Shown here: piece after piece, positions 1 through 9,041 of the stretch
Layout: each line of letters opens with the position of its first letter
Position numbering within the stretch: position 1 is the first letter of the stretch
DNA from: Vitreoscilla stercoraria DSM 513
Lineage (GTDB): Bacteria; Pseudomonadota; Gammaproteobacteria; Burkholderiales; Neisseriaceae
Length of the DNA: 64,000 nt
Direction of reading: 5' to 3'
NCBI RefSeq assembly: GCF_000382305.1
Contig: NZ_KB908025.1
Location: 1-64,000, forward strand
Translations under genes and position numbers: made by a program
Notes under the pieces: generated by a model
Databases searched by the model: none
What the model saw: only the letters and a program-made list of their open reading frames with translations
Told to the model about the DNA's origin: nothing

Positions 1-30
1 ACAGACGGCTTTCTGATTTTAAAGTTTATG

Positions 31-143
31 TTTGACGACCATAGCGAGTTGGTCCCACGCCTTCCCATCCCGAACAGGACCGTGAAACGACTTAGCGCCG
101 ATGATAGTGTGGATTACCCATGTGAAAGTAGGTCATCGTCAAA
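31..143 (+). rRNA. rrf: 5S ribosomal RNA
   Basis: The stretch carries the conserved 5S core (ATAGCGAGTTGGTCCCACGC, CCCGAACAGGACCGTGAAAC, GAAAGTAGGTCA) and its ends pair: TTTGACG at 31-37 with CGTCAAA at 137-143. It is the last gene of an rRNA operon whose 16S and 23S genes must lie left of the window. Exact ends are set from the terminal stem, so they may be off by one or two bases. Confidence 0.95.
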
Positions 144-153
144 TGCCCCATTT

Positions 154-183
154 AAAGCCCTGATGCAAACGCATCAGGGCTTT
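154..183 (+). terminator. rRNA operon terminator
   Basis: A 13-bp perfect stem (154-166 with 171-183), loop AAAC, ends in a T-rich run. It sits 10 bases behind 5S rRNA and is a standard intrinsic terminator. Bases 184-270 are AT-rich and presumably hold the brnQ promoter. Confidence 0.9.
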
Positions 184-270
184 ATTCTATTTATTTTTTC
201 AAATATTCATAATAAATAAAATATATATTGAAGATATTGAAGAGTTTTTTTAAATAACTGATTGTGCACC

Positions 271-1560
271 ATGAAGAAAATATTACCTATAGGCTTTACT
301 TTATTCGCACTGTTTTTTGGTGCGGGTAATTTAATTTTCCCTTTAAAATTGGGTTATGAAAGTGGTCCATATTTTTGGCCTGCATTGATTGGTTTTTTAA
401 TTACAGGGGTAGGTCTGCCTTTATTAGGTTTGATTGCAGGCTCTTTATCAGGTAAAAGTATTGCTGAAACCCTATCTGAAAGTGTTCATCCGTGGTTTTC
501 TGTGGTGTTTATGGTTGCCATTTATTTGACCATCGGCCCATTGTTTGCCATTCCTCGTACAGCCACTACTTCGTATGAAATTGGTTTGGTTCCAAGCTTT
601 GGTTCATCACCATTGGGTTTGTTTTTGTTTGCCTTAGGTTTTTTTGCAGTGGTTTTGGCATTGAGTTTGAATCGCTCGAAAATGGTCGATATTATTGGCA
701 AATGGTTGACACCTGCTTTATTAATCACCATTGCAATATTGTGTGCCACTGCATATTTCCAGTTTGATCAGGCAGTGTCTGATTCTACGCCTATATTTGT
801 TGAACAATCACCTTGGGGAGTAGGCTTTTTAGAGGGTTACTTGACCTTAGATGCAATTGCAGCGATTGCATTTGCCATGATTGCTTTGTCTGCAGTGAAG
901 GCTGTGGGTATTCATGATAAAAAAGATGTAGTACGTTATTGTTCATTGGCTGCCATCATTGCAGGTGTTGCTTTGGCTGCGGTGTATTTGGCTTTGGGTT
1001 GGGCTGGCAATCATTACCCAATTGATGCGGCAACCATGTCCCAAATTGAAGCTGATGGTACGCATTTAGGTGTATATTTATTGGTGAATATTGCCTCAGC
1101 GACATTTGGTGTTTTTGGTCCTATTTTGGTTGCCGTTATCGTATTGTTGGCTTGTTTGACAACGGCAATTGGCTTAGTCATTGCTGTTGCTGATTACTTC
1201 CATACTCAGTTTCCTGCGGTCTCTTATAAAGCTTATGTGTGGATTTTTACCATCATCAGTTTTGTGTTGGCGAACCAAGGTTTGGCACAAGTCATCAGTT
1301 TGTCCATTCCCGTATTGTTGATTTTATATCCAATCGGTATGACAGTGATTGTATTGTTATTGTTGCATCCAGTATTGAATTCTAGTCGCTGTGTGTATCA
1401 AGTCACGGTTGCTACAGCGGTAGTGGTGAGTTTGGTGAGTCAATTTGCACCAAATGTGGTGGCATCTTGGCCTATGGCTTCTGCTTCACTGGCTTGGTTA
1501 TTGCCTGTGGTGGTGGTCTTTGTATTAGCGCAATCATTGAGTAAACTGATGAAGAAGTAA
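271..1560 (+). CDS. brnQ: branched-chain amino acid:cation symporter BrnQ
   Basis: A 429-residue, strongly hydrophobic protein with about 12 membrane segments. The N-terminus (KKILPIGFTLFALFFGAGNL) is the signature of the BrnQ/LIVCS family, which imports leucine, isoleucine and valine with Na+ or H+ across the inner membrane. Length matches the family (about 430-440). I start at the ATG at 271; the frame is open back to a TTG at 262, but family members start with MKKI or similar. No strong ribosome site is visible. It stands alone between the rRNA terminator and its own hairpin. Confidence 0.93.
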   Translation: MKKILPIGFTLFALFFGAGNLIFPLKLGYESGPYFWPALIGFLITGVGLPLLGLIAGSLSGKSIAETLSESVHPWFSVVFMVAIYLTIGPLFAIPRTATTSYEIGLVPSFGSSPLGLFLFALGFFAVVLALSLNRSKMVDIIGKWLTPALLITIAILCATAYFQFDQAVSDSTPIFVEQSPWGVGFLEGYLTLDAIAAIAFAMIALSAVKAVGIHDKKDVVRYCSLAAIIAGVALAAVYLALGWAGNHYPIDAATMSQIEADGTHLGVYLLVNIASATFGVFGPILVAVIVLLACLTTAIGLVIAVADYFHTQFPAVSYKAYVWIFTIISFVLANQGLAQVISLSIPVLLILYPIGMTVIVLLLLHPVLNSSRCVYQVTVATAVVVSLVSQFAPNVVASWPMASASLAWLLPVVVVFVLAQSLSKLMKK

Positions 1561-1585
1561 GCATTTGGCTTGATTGTGAACTTTT

Positions 1586-1618
1586 AAAGCGTTCTGGTTT
1601 CTTACAGGACGCTTTTTT
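1586..1618 (+). terminator. DUS-type inverted repeat terminator after brnQ
   Basis: Arm AAAGCGTTCTG (1586-1596) pairs with CAGGACGCTTT (1605-1615) with one wobble, followed by a T run. The right arm contains a full copy of the window-wide 12-mer (TTACAGGACGCT, 1602-1613); the left arm has one base changed. Confidence 0.8.
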
Positions 1619-1661
1619 ATTGTTAAAGGCGCGACTGATGACCATAAACAGGAGTACAAAA

Positions 1662-2213
1662 ATGAACAAATGGGCTAAAGCTTATATTTTAGGTTTAAGT
1701 TGTATGTTAGCGCTGGGTGCTTGTAGCAATGTACAAACCAAGGCGATTGAAACCAATGTGACTCAAGCAGATTTGAATCCTTATGAGCGTTGGGTACTGA
1801 AAACAGGGACTTGGGTGACTCGCAGTTTGACCAATGTGGACGGCCGTATGTACAGTGGCAAAGAAGAGGCTGTTGCTCGTTTGGCAGGTGTGACTCGTTT
1901 TTATAATAATGGTACGTTTCGTATGGTGACGATGGATACGTCTTTGACGTATGAAGGCAATTGGTCGATTTCCGATGATGGTAAGATTTTGACCTTAGTC
2001 GGACTGGGCACAGAAGGTCGTCCAGGTTTTCGCATTCAGTCTGAATTGTTAACACTCAATGATGTCGAGTTCAGTTATCGTACTTATCCTGATGCTAATA
2101 AACCTCGGCAATATGTGGATGTAAAAATGGCGCCTGCAAGTATTGCAGAGACCCGTATTTTGACCAGACAATCTTCGGTTAATCCGAACAGTTTTTCATC
2201 TAGCGCTAATTAA
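1662..2213 (+). CDS. lipoprotein resembling the DUF4822 family
   Basis: A 183-residue secreted lipoprotein. Residues 1-20 form a signal peptide ending in the lipobox LALGAC, so Cys becomes lipidated. The mature part contains W-x-T-x-S, NNGTFRMV, GNWSISDDGKILTL and the VEFSYRTYPDANKP segment, which resemble lipocalin-like DUF4822 proteins; I recall this likeness rather than having searched for it. The start at 1662 is chosen because AGGAG lies about 8 bases upstream; the frame is open to 1620 but that extension would bury the signal peptide. Function unknown. Confidence 0.75.
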   Translation: MNKWAKAYILGLSCMLALGACSNVQTKAIETNVTQADLNPYERWVLKTGTWVTRSLTNVDGRMYSGKEEAVARLAGVTRFYNNGTFRMVTMDTSLTYEGNWSISDDGKILTLVGLGTEGRPGFRIQSELLTLNDVEFSYRTYPDANKPRQYVDVKMAPASIAETRILTRQSSVNPNSFSSSAN

Positions 2214-2224
2214 ATACCTATGTA

Positions 2225-2257
2225 AAAGCGTCCTGTAAGAAGTTTACAGGACGCTTT
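2225..2257. terminator. DUS-type bidirectional terminator
   Basis: Two intact copies of AGCGTCCTGTAA face each other as an inverted repeat between the convergent lipoprotein and prmB genes, giving a stem of about 13 bp flanked by A and T runs that could end transcription from both sides. Confidence 0.85.
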
Positions 2258-2266
2258 GTAATGCGC

Positions 2267-3172
2267 CTATTCTTGACCTAATAATTGCTCACGGGTCAAT
2301 AAGAAGACAAAACCATCGCCGCCACTGGTTTCCATCCACATGAATGGCAATTCAGGGTAAGCGGCTTCTAAGACTTCGCGATTGTGTCCCATTTCTACCA
2401 ATAATACCCCATGAGGATTCAGGTATTTAGCGGCCTGTAATAATATTTGGCGTGTGGCATCCAAGCCGTCTTCGCCAGAGCCCAAAGCCATTTCTGGCTC
2501 ATGTAAATATTCTTCAGGCAAAGCTTCAACGCTTTCAGCATCCACATAAGGTGGATTTGAAATAATCAAATCATATGTTTTGTCGATGCCTTCAAATAAA
2601 TCAGTGTGTATCAATTGCACGCGATCTTCTAAGCCATAACGTTCGATATTAATTGCCGCCACTTCTAAGGCATCTAAGCTTAAATCGACCGCATCGACTT
2701 GTGCAGCAGGGTAGTGATGTGCCATTTGAATGGCCAAACAGCCACTGCCAGTACACAAGTCCAAAGCATTGTGTACCAATTCAGGGAATTCAATCCAATG
2801 TGCTAACGGCTCACCTAATAATTCATATATGAATGAACGAGGTATCAGAACACGTTCGTCGACATAAAAATCAAACTCGCCTTGGAATGCTTCATTGGTC
2901 AAATAAGCCAAAGGCTTGCGTGTATCGATGCGTTCTTGCGCCAAATCTAAAATGGCTTGCTTTTCTTCAGGTAACAATTTGGCATCATAGAAGGTGTCCA
3001 AAGTATCCATCGGCAAATTCAAACTGTGTAAAACCAAGTAAGCTGCCTCATCAAAAGCATTGTCATTGCCATGGCCATAGAATAAATCAGCAGCATTGAA
3101 GCGGCTGATTAAAAAACGAAACACATCTCGTACTGTGTGTAAGTGCTCAGCAGCAGAAGAGTACATATTCAT
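2267..3172 (-). CDS. prmB: ribosomal protein uL3 N5-glutamine methyltransferase PrmB
   Basis: A 301-residue SAM-dependent methyltransferase of the HemK/PrmB family. The catalytic NPPY motif (NPPYVDAESVEALPEEY) and the SAM-binding DLCTGSGCLA loop are both present. The following HEPEMALGSGEDGLDATR is typical of PrmB, which methylates a glutamine of L3, rather than PrmC, which acts on release factors. The N-terminal helical domain (about 1-100) is complete. The ATG at 3172 is preferred to the TTG at 3175. An intragenic DUS variant (2429-2440) encodes LQAA. Confidence 0.92.
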   Translation of the reverse strand: MNMYSSAAEHLHTVRDVFRFLISRFNAADLFYGHGNDNAFDEAAYLVLHSLNLPMDTLDTFYDAKLLPEEKQAILDLAQERIDTRKPLAYLTNEAFQGEFDFYVDERVLIPRSFIYELLGEPLAHWIEFPELVHNALDLCTGSGCLAIQMAHHYPAAQVDAVDLSLDALEVAAINIERYGLEDRVQLIHTDLFEGIDKTYDLIISNPPYVDAESVEALPEEYLHEPEMALGSGEDGLDATRQILLQAAKYLNPHGVLLVEMGHNREVLEAAYPELPFMWMETSGGDGFVFLLTREQLLGQE

Positions 3173-3343
3173 CAACTTGGTTAATTTTTAGAAGTTCGTA
3201 TTATAGCTGATGACAAGCTGAGACTCTATCTGAGATTGTTATCATCTTATTTAAATAAATGCAATACCTTTTAGGTTCCAGAATTATGGTAATTTTTGTG
3301 TTATCTCAATGTTAATGACATGAAAATTAGGTATACTAAGGGC

Positions 3344-3445
3344 ATAAAATTTGAATATCATCACAATCTATCATGTTGCCAAAGCAATGGGTTTTGTGAA
3401 AATAAGGGAAAAAAGCGCTCTAAGCAATTAGAGCGCTTTTTATTT
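3344..3445 (+). ncRNA. candidate small RNA in the prmB-recG gap
   Basis: Between the divergent genes there is a TATACT (3332-3337) followed about 70 bases later by a strong hairpin (AAAAGCGCTC at 3411-3420 with GAGCGCTTTT at 3431-3440, then TTATTT). No reading frame with a ribosome site lies between them, and the terminator cannot serve prmB, which runs the other way. A transcript of about 100 nt is the simplest reading, but the -35 element is weak and no known RNA family is recognised. Confidence 0.4.
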
Positions 3446-3559
3446 ATTAAAATTTGATTTTGATGCTTTTCAGAGCGCGTGTCATGCGTAAATGCTAACG
3501 CTGATGGCTTAGGCTCTATTATAATCTGAATGTCTTTTTTGATTTGAAAAGTGGTATCC

Positions 3560-5599
3560 ATGCCAATTCCGACATTGACAGATTTGGGTGTTACCGACAA
3601 ATGGCAGCAAAAGCTGGCCAAATTGCACATCCATAATGCATGGGATGCCATCTTGCACCTACCTTTGCGTTATGAAGATGAAACCAAAATTACAGCGATT
3701 GCTCACGCTAAAATCGGTGAGTCGGTGCAAGTAGAAGGGATTGTTTTACAGCAAGAAGTTCAATTTCGTCCTCGTAAGCAATTGTTGGTACACATTCAGG
3801 ACGGTATGGGGGCGACTTTGTTTTTGCGCTTTCTTAACTTCTATCCCAGTCAGCAGCAGCAAATGGCCAAAGGACAACGCATTCGTGCATTGGGTGAAAT
3901 CAAACACGGATTTTATGGCGATGAAATGATTCATCCTAAAATTCGTGCGGCAGAGGGGGCTGTTTTATCCGATACTTTAACGCCTGTTTATCCAACAGTC
4001 AGTGGCTTGACACAGCCGACTTTGCGTCGCTTTATACAAACGGCTTTGGAAAAAGTAGACTTGTCTGACACCTTACCTAAAGCCTTATTGCATCGTTTGA
4101 ATTTACCTGATGTGGCTGCCAGTTTGCGTTTATTACATCAACCTCCATCCAGCATGAACAGTGCACAATTGCACAATGGTCATTTGCCTGCATGGCAACG
4201 TTTAAAATTTGACGAATTATTAGCACAACAATTGTCGATGAAGCTGGCTTATCAGCAGCGTTGCCAAGGTTCTGCCACACCTTTAATTGGTAATGGGCGT
4301 TATGCACCCATTTTGTTAGAGGCATTGCCGTTTGCGTTGACTGCGGCACAGCAACGTGTGGTGCAAGAAATTGGGCAAGATTTGCAGCAAACCTATCCTA
4401 TGCACCGTTTGTTGCAGGGCGATGTGGGTAGCGGTAAAACGGTTGTGGCGGCATTAGCCGCGTTACATGCATTGGAAGCTGGGGCACAGGTCGCGATTAT
4501 GGCTCCGACTGAAATTTTGGCGGAGCAACATTTTCAAAAATTCAAGCAATGGCTAGAGCCTATGGGTATTGAAGTGGGTTGGTTGGCGGGCAGTACGCGT
4601 AAAAAGGCCAAAGACCAAATCAAAACAAGTTTGGTTGATGGTTGTTTGCGCGTGGTGGTGGGAACGCATGCTTTGTTTCAGGACGATGTGGTTTTTGCGC
4701 AATTGGGTTTGGTGATTGTCGATGAGCAACACCGTTTTGGTGTAGGGCAGCGTTTGGCCTTGAAAAGTAAAGGTCAAGATGTGCATCAATTAATGATGTC
4801 TGCCACACCGATACCAAGAACTTTAGCCATGAGTTTTTTTGCAGATTTGGATGTGTCTATTATTGATGAATTGCCACCGAACCGAACACCCATCAAAACC
4901 AAATTGATTAATTCAGGGCGGCGTGCAGAAATTGAAGCTTTTGTTCGCCATACGATTAAGCAAGGGCATCAAGTATATTGGGTATGTCCTTTGATTGAGG
5001 AAAGTGAAACTTTACAGTTGCAAACTGCGGTAGACACGCATGTGCAGTTACAGGCCGCTTTTTCTGAATATGCCGTGGGTTTATTGCATGGTCGAATGAA
5101 AGCAGCAGACAAAGCCGCACAAATGGAAGTTTTCAAAGCCAATGAAATGCAGATTTTGGTGGCTACGACTGTCATTGAGGTGGGAGTCGATGTGCCAAAC
5201 GCCAGTTTGATGGTGATAGAGCATGCTGAGCGTATGGGTTTGGCACAATTGCATCAGTTGCGTGGGCGTGTTGGGCGTGGACAAGCTGCTAGTGTCTGTG
5301 TGCTGATGTTTACTGAGCCTTTGAGCGATTTGGCTAAAGCCCGTTTGAAAGTGATGTATGAATATACCGATGGCTTTGAAATTGCCAGACAAGATTTGGC
5401 TATTCGTGGTCCTGGTGAGTTTTTAGGCGCCAAACAAAGCGGTGTGCCTTTACTAAGATTTACTAATTTAGAAGATGATTTGGAGTTATTAGAGCAAGCG
5501 AGAGATGTTGCACAATATTTAATTATGCATGATCAAAAAGTGGTTGAAACCCATTTAAATCGTTGGCTGGCCAGCCGTGAGGCATTTTTGGGTGTTTAG
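3560..5599 (+). CDS. recG: ATP-dependent DNA helicase RecG
   Basis: A 679-residue protein, the usual RecG length. It has an N-terminal wedge/OB domain (about 50-160), then SF2 helicase motifs: Walker A GDVGSGKT (about 295), DEQHRFG as motif II, SATPIPRTLAMS as motif III, and HQLRGRVGRG as motif VI, with the RecG-specific C-terminal part. RecG reverses stalled replication forks and processes branched DNA. I choose ATG 3560; a GTG three codons earlier is also possible. An AT-rich TATAAT near 3519 may be its promoter. A DUS variant at 5048-5059 encodes LQAA. Confidence 0.97.
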   Translation: MPIPTLTDLGVTDKWQQKLAKLHIHNAWDAILHLPLRYEDETKITAIAHAKIGESVQVEGIVLQQEVQFRPRKQLLVHIQDGMGATLFLRFLNFYPSQQQQMAKGQRIRALGEIKHGFYGDEMIHPKIRAAEGAVLSDTLTPVYPTVSGLTQPTLRRFIQTALEKVDLSDTLPKALLHRLNLPDVAASLRLLHQPPSSMNSAQLHNGHLPAWQRLKFDELLAQQLSMKLAYQQRCQGSATPLIGNGRYAPILLEALPFALTAAQQRVVQEIGQDLQQTYPMHRLLQGDVGSGKTVVAALAALHALEAGAQVAIMAPTEILAEQHFQKFKQWLEPMGIEVGWLAGSTRKKAKDQIKTSLVDGCLRVVVGTHALFQDDVVFAQLGLVIVDEQHRFGVGQRLALKSKGQDVHQLMMSATPIPRTLAMSFFADLDVSIIDELPPNRTPIKTKLINSGRRAEIEAFVRHTIKQGHQVYWVCPLIEESETLQLQTAVDTHVQLQAAFSEYAVGLLHGRMKAADKAAQMEVFKANEMQILVATTVIEVGVDVPNASLMVIEHAERMGLAQLHQLRGRVGRGQAASVCVLMFTEPLSDLAKARLKVMYEYTDGFEIARQDLAIRGPGEFLGAKQSGVPLLRFTNLEDDLELLEQARDVAQYLIMHDQKVVETHLNRWLASREAFLGV

Positions 5600-5658
5600 T
5601 AAAATTAATTTTATTCATATATCTGATATAAAAAAATAATTAAAATAAAGATGTGTTT

Positions 5659-5868
5659 TTATGCAGCAGCAATATTATTGTGACCTAAGTGATTCATAGC
5701 GACCATAAATGCATTTAAAAATATGATGCGCTCATCCGCTTCTAGTAACATAATCAGTTCTAAGCAATATTTTTTATTACCTTCATTTAAGCGTTTGATT
5801 TGTTTATAAATAATCTCTTGTAAGCTGAGTTCAGCTTGTTTACCTTGAATTAATTGTAAGTGGTTCAT
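5659..5868 (-). CDS. hypothetical protein, 69 residues
   Basis: A short, mostly helical soluble protein (MNHLQLIQGKQAELSLQEII...) rich in Leu, Ile and Glu, with no signal peptide and no motif I recognise. The start at 5868 follows GAGGA seven bases upstream; the frame is open to 5931 but that start has no ribosome site. It lies alone between recG and rarD. The 320 bases from 5869 to 6191 hold a TATAAT at 6153-6158, 33 bases ahead of rarD, and otherwise nothing obvious. Confidence 0.6.
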   Translation of the reverse strand: MNHLQLIQGKQAELSLQEIIYKQIKRLNEGNKKYCLELIMLLEADERIIFLNAFMVAMNHLGHNNIAAA

Positions 5869-6191
5869 GACATTATCCTCTAAGAGCTTTGGTATTGAGT
5901 GATTCTTTTGTTTGTATAGAGCAAAAGCCATGCCAAATTTTTTTATAATGGTTTTTTGATTTGAATCAAGATGTATAAATTCATTTGTGATAAATGATAA
6001 ATGATTTTTAAGATTTAGAGTGAATATTTTGATATTGATTTAACAAAGGATAAACTACTGTTTAAGTGGCAATCATTGATGCATAAACCACACATTGATC
6101 AATAATTTTGTTTCGTATGGAAGAGACAGAATATTGTAGGCTCGACTCGGATATAATCGAAATCTTTGCTTGAAATAAAGGTTTTGAATTC

Positions 6192-7139
6192 ATGGTGATT
6201 TCGCGTCGCGGTGTGGTGGCGGTGTTGACGGCCAATGTGTTGTTTGGTGTGATTTATTTATATGGTTCATTCATGCAACCTATGCTTGGAACCGATGTTT
6301 TTGCGTGGCGTATGGTGTCGATGTTAGTGGCATTAACAGCATTGATGTTTATGCTGAAAGCTTGGCCAGAAGCTAAGGCGTTTATTGTACGCATGAATGA
6401 AAAACCAGTGCAGTGGTTGTTGTTTTTACTGTCAACCGCAGTGGTGGCTGTGAATTTTTGGATATTTATGTGGGGACCTGTCAACGGCTACGGTATTGAT
6501 GTAGCCTTAGGTTATTTTTTGTTACCATTGACGACTATTTTGATGGCTTTGATGGTGTTTGGTGAGAAATTAAACACTTGGCAAAAATGGGCGATTACAT
6601 TTGCTGCGATGGGCGTAGGACATGAGTTGTGGGTGGCACAATCTTTGTCTTGGGTCGCGATGTTGTGTTGTTTGTCTTATCCTTTTTATTATGGTATTCG
6701 TCGGCATTTGGCAGTGCCTGCATTGGTGGGTTTGTGGTTGGATTTGGTGTTGATTGCACCAGTGGCCATGGTGTATTTGCTGGTATATTCGGATAGCTTT
6801 ACTTTGTTGGCGGCACAATGGAAATTTATTCCTTTGATTGTCAGCTTGGGCATTATCAGTGCTTTGGCAATGTTTGGCTTGTTGTATGCCATGCGTGCAT
6901 TGCCCATCACTTTGTTCAGCATGCTGACTTATGGTGAGCCTATTTTGCTATTTGTATTGGCCATCTTATTTATGGGTGCACCATTGACAATCGATGCGAT
7001 GATGACTTATGGCATGATTTGGTTGGGTTTGTCTTTGATGATGTGGGACAGTTATTTGCAAATGCGCAAATCTACTGGCACAGAAACATTGAAAACCGAT
7101 GAAGAAGATGATGATTCAGTCGTTGTGGGTTCTAATTGA
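6192..7139 (+). CDS. rarD: EamA-family transporter RarD
   Basis: A 315-residue inner membrane protein with about ten membrane segments in two EamA halves. The pattern NFWIFMWGPVNG..IDVALGYFLLPL matches the RarD branch of the drug/metabolite transporter superfamily; family substrates are poorly defined. The acidic tail (DEEDDDSVVV) is unusual but cytoplasmic and probably harmless. TATAAT at 6153-6158 is a likely -10. Confidence 0.85.
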   Translation: MVISRRGVVAVLTANVLFGVIYLYGSFMQPMLGTDVFAWRMVSMLVALTALMFMLKAWPEAKAFIVRMNEKPVQWLLFLLSTAVVAVNFWIFMWGPVNGYGIDVALGYFLLPLTTILMALMVFGEKLNTWQKWAITFAAMGVGHELWVAQSLSWVAMLCCLSYPFYYGIRRHLAVPALVGLWLDLVLIAPVAMVYLLVYSDSFTLLAAQWKFIPLIVSLGIISALAMFGLLYAMRALPITLFSMLTYGEPILLFVLAILFMGAPLTIDAMMTYGMIWLGLSLMMWDSYLQMRKSTGTETLKTDEEDDDSVVVGSN

Positions 7140-7160
7140 TTATCGAATACAGAAAATAAT

Positions 7161-7188
7161 GGCGGTCTGAAAGCTGCCATTATTTTTT
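7161..7188 (+). terminator. rarD terminator
   Basis: GGCGGT (7161-7166) pairs with GCTGCC (7173-7178), using G-U pairs, and is followed by ATTATTTTTT. It overlaps the 3' end of the convergent gene on the other strand. Confidence 0.55.
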
Positions 7189-7566
7189 GATGGCAGCTGC
7201 AAAAGGTAAAATCCAGATACCTGAAGAGACTAAAGCCATTGTGCCTAAATAGCCACCAGGCAAAGGCAAATAATGGTAAGACAAAGCAAATAAAATGGTA
7301 TAAATGAGCCAGATGATGTTCACGCTGCGCATATTGACCCATTTGTTATTATTCATGCCACAAAAACTACTGCCTAACCAGAATGCTTGCCAAGTGGTAT
7401 CGAGTAATTGCCATGAGTTAGGTAATAAAGATGCGATAGCAATAGCACTTAATGTGGCACCCGCTGATGCTGCAACGGGCACGATTTGGTGGCGGTGAAT
7501 GGCATAGTAACAGCCCAAATTGGCCAAAAATCCCAATAAAGCGATGCTTAAATAAGGTATAAGCAT
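7180..7566 (-). CDS. small integral membrane protein, second of an overlapping pair
   Basis: A 128-residue protein with about four predicted membrane segments; start ATG 7566 lies inside the end of the preceding gene (overlap 19 bases), which suggests translational coupling. Its C-terminus (PLPGGYLGTMALVSSGIWIL) resembles the end of its upstream neighbour (LVGLGGRLGTQAFMTCCLL), so the two may be distant paralogues that work as a pair. I do not recognise the family. The frame stays open further upstream, but that part is only the shadow of the neighbour. Confidence 0.6.
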   Translation of the reverse strand: MLIPYLSIALLGFLANLGCYYAIHRHQIVPVAASAGATLSAIAIASLLPNSWQLLDTTWQAFWLGSSFCGMNNNKWVNMRSVNIIWLIYTILFALSYHYLPLPGGYLGTMALVSSGIWILPFAAAIKK

Positions 7567-7958
7567 GAGTGTAATCCGATTAATAGACAACAAGTCATAA
7601 AAGCTTGCGTACCCAAACGCCCACCCAAACCGACCAAGTAGTGGTTGCTCAACAAGTAAATGCTGCTTGCCAGCATGGCTGCAATGATTAAAATATATGG
7701 TTCTTGTAAAGAGACATCCAGCGCGATGAAAGCACCGATATAAGCACAATCTAAAAACAATAAGCGGCTGATTGGGATAAAATTTAACAGTGATATTGGA
7801 ATGATAAACCAAATCAATGCATTGAGAACGACGCAAGTAATGATATTGAGAGAAGTCAATAAGTGTAATTGGCGTGTGGACAAGCAAGCTATATAAATCA
7901 GTAAAGACAAAAGTCCAAATAGCCGCAACGATTGGACACGAGATAAATTAGATATCAT
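7548..7958 (-). CDS. small integral membrane protein, first of an overlapping pair
   Basis: A 136-residue hydrophobic protein with four likely membrane segments, ending in VGLGGRLGTQAFMTC. Start ATG 7958 is the best guess: the open frame extends to 8075 but would then overlap qmcA in an antiparallel-composition region full of Cys, His and Trp. No clear ribosome site is visible; a TATACT lies just ahead of the ATG. It follows qmcA by about 45 bases, so all may share a transcript. No family recognised. Confidence 0.55.
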   Translation of the reverse strand: MISNLSRVQSLRLFGLLSLLIYIACLSTRQLHLLTSLNIITCVVLNALIWFIIPISLLNFIPISRLLFLDCAYIGAFIALDVSLQEPYILIIAAMLASSIYLLSNHYLVGLGGRLGTQAFMTCCLLIGLHSCLYLI

Positions 7959-8004
7959 GTAAATAAGTATAGCACGCCATAAGGCGTGCCAGTGGTTAAA
8001 ATGC

Positions 8005-8973
8005 TTATGATTGAATAGATGAAGTCGTTTTTTGTCCTTGCACAATGTGCATGCCCGCACTGACCAAAGAGCCAATATCCGCCACGTTAGACGGCATGAT
8101 CAATGTGGTGGATTCTTGAGCTAATTTACCAAATTGTTCCACATATTGTTCTGCAACTTTCAAATTCACCGCCTCCATACCACCGGGTTGACGTACTGCT
8201 TCGGCAATCAAATTGATGGATTTGGCTGTGGCTTCAGCGACCAATAACAATGCGTGTGCTTCACCTTCTGCTCGGTTAATTTGGGCGACTTTGTCGCCGT
8301 TAGATTCATTGACTGAAGCTTGGGCATCGCCTTCTGATTTTTTGATTTCAGCTTGACGTTGACCGTCTGCCAAGTTGATTTGTTCGATTTTACGACCTTC
8401 AGATTCGGCAATGCGTGCACGTTTTTCACGTTCGGCAGTAATTTGCTGCTGCATCGAGCGCAAAATTTCTTGCGGTGGCACCAAATCTTTGATTTCGTAA
8501 CGCAAGACTTTCACGCCCCAAGACACAGCAGCTTCATCTAAAGCTGCCACCACAATACGATTAATGTCATCACGCTCTTCAAAAGTTTTGTCCAATTCCA
8601 TACGACCAATCACAGAGCGCAGCGTGGTTTGTGCCAATTGGGTAATGGCTAAAATGTAGTTGCTGCTGCCATAAGATGCCAATTCAGGATCGGTCACTTG
8701 AAAATACAGGACGCCATCTACCGTTAATTGGGTGTTGTCACGTGTGATACACACTTGGCTAGGCACATCTAATGGAATTTCTTTCAAAGAATGGCGATAC
8801 GCCAATTTGTCCATGACTGGTATTAAAAAGCGCAGACCAGGTTCTAAAACGGTATGAAATTGTCCCCAACGCTCGACCACAAATGCTTCTTGTTGTTGCA
8901 CGACTTTGAAACTTTTGAGACCTAAAAAAACCACGACAGCCGCAATAATCAATAGAAAAATAGAGAAATCCAT
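8005..8973 (-). CDS. qmcA: SPFH/Band 7 protease-regulator-like protein QmcA
   Basis: A 322-residue protein: one N-terminal membrane helix (about 3-22), an SPFH/Band 7 domain (about 25-200; VVQQQEAFVVERWGQF, PGLRFLIPVMD) and a charged coiled-coil with AEREKRARIAESEG repeats (about 190-260). This is the QmcA/stomatin architecture; such proteins form large membrane-anchored oligomers that organise inner membrane microdomains and FtsH activity. ATG 8973 follows AAGGAGT. Its upstream neighbour is NfeD, the standard partner of SPFH proteins. Confidence 0.92.
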   Translation of the reverse strand: MDFSIFLLIIAAVVVFLGLKSFKVVQQQEAFVVERWGQFHTVLEPGLRFLIPVMDKLAYRHSLKEIPLDVPSQVCITRDNTQLTVDGVLYFQVTDPELASYGSSNYILAITQLAQTTLRSVIGRMELDKTFEERDDINRIVVAALDEAAVSWGVKVLRYEIKDLVPPQEILRSMQQQITAEREKRARIAESEGRKIEQINLADGQRQAEIKKSEGDAQASVNESNGDKVAQINRAEGEAHALLLVAEATAKSINLIAEAVRQPGGMEAVNLKVAEQYVEQFGKLAQESTTLIMPSNVADIGSLVSAGMHIVQGQKTTSSIQS

Positions 8974-9041
8974 GTGCAACACTCCTTATGATGTAGAAGA
9001 GGGATAGAGGGTGATTGGATGATATTGGTATACAGACTTTA

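Noticed and set aside
28..219. 63-codon frame at the left edge
   Set aside because: It lies over 5S rRNA and its terminator and has no ribosome site.
6070..6110. FNR-like site near TTGATCAATAA ahead of rarD
   Set aside because: The two half-sites are not separated by the four bases required for TTGAT-N4-ATCAA, so the match is likely chance.
7566..7887. N-terminal extension of the second small membrane protein
   Set aside because: The extra codons run over the other membrane protein gene and have an atypical composition rich in His, Cys and Arg; the ATG at 7566 in the overlap is more credible.
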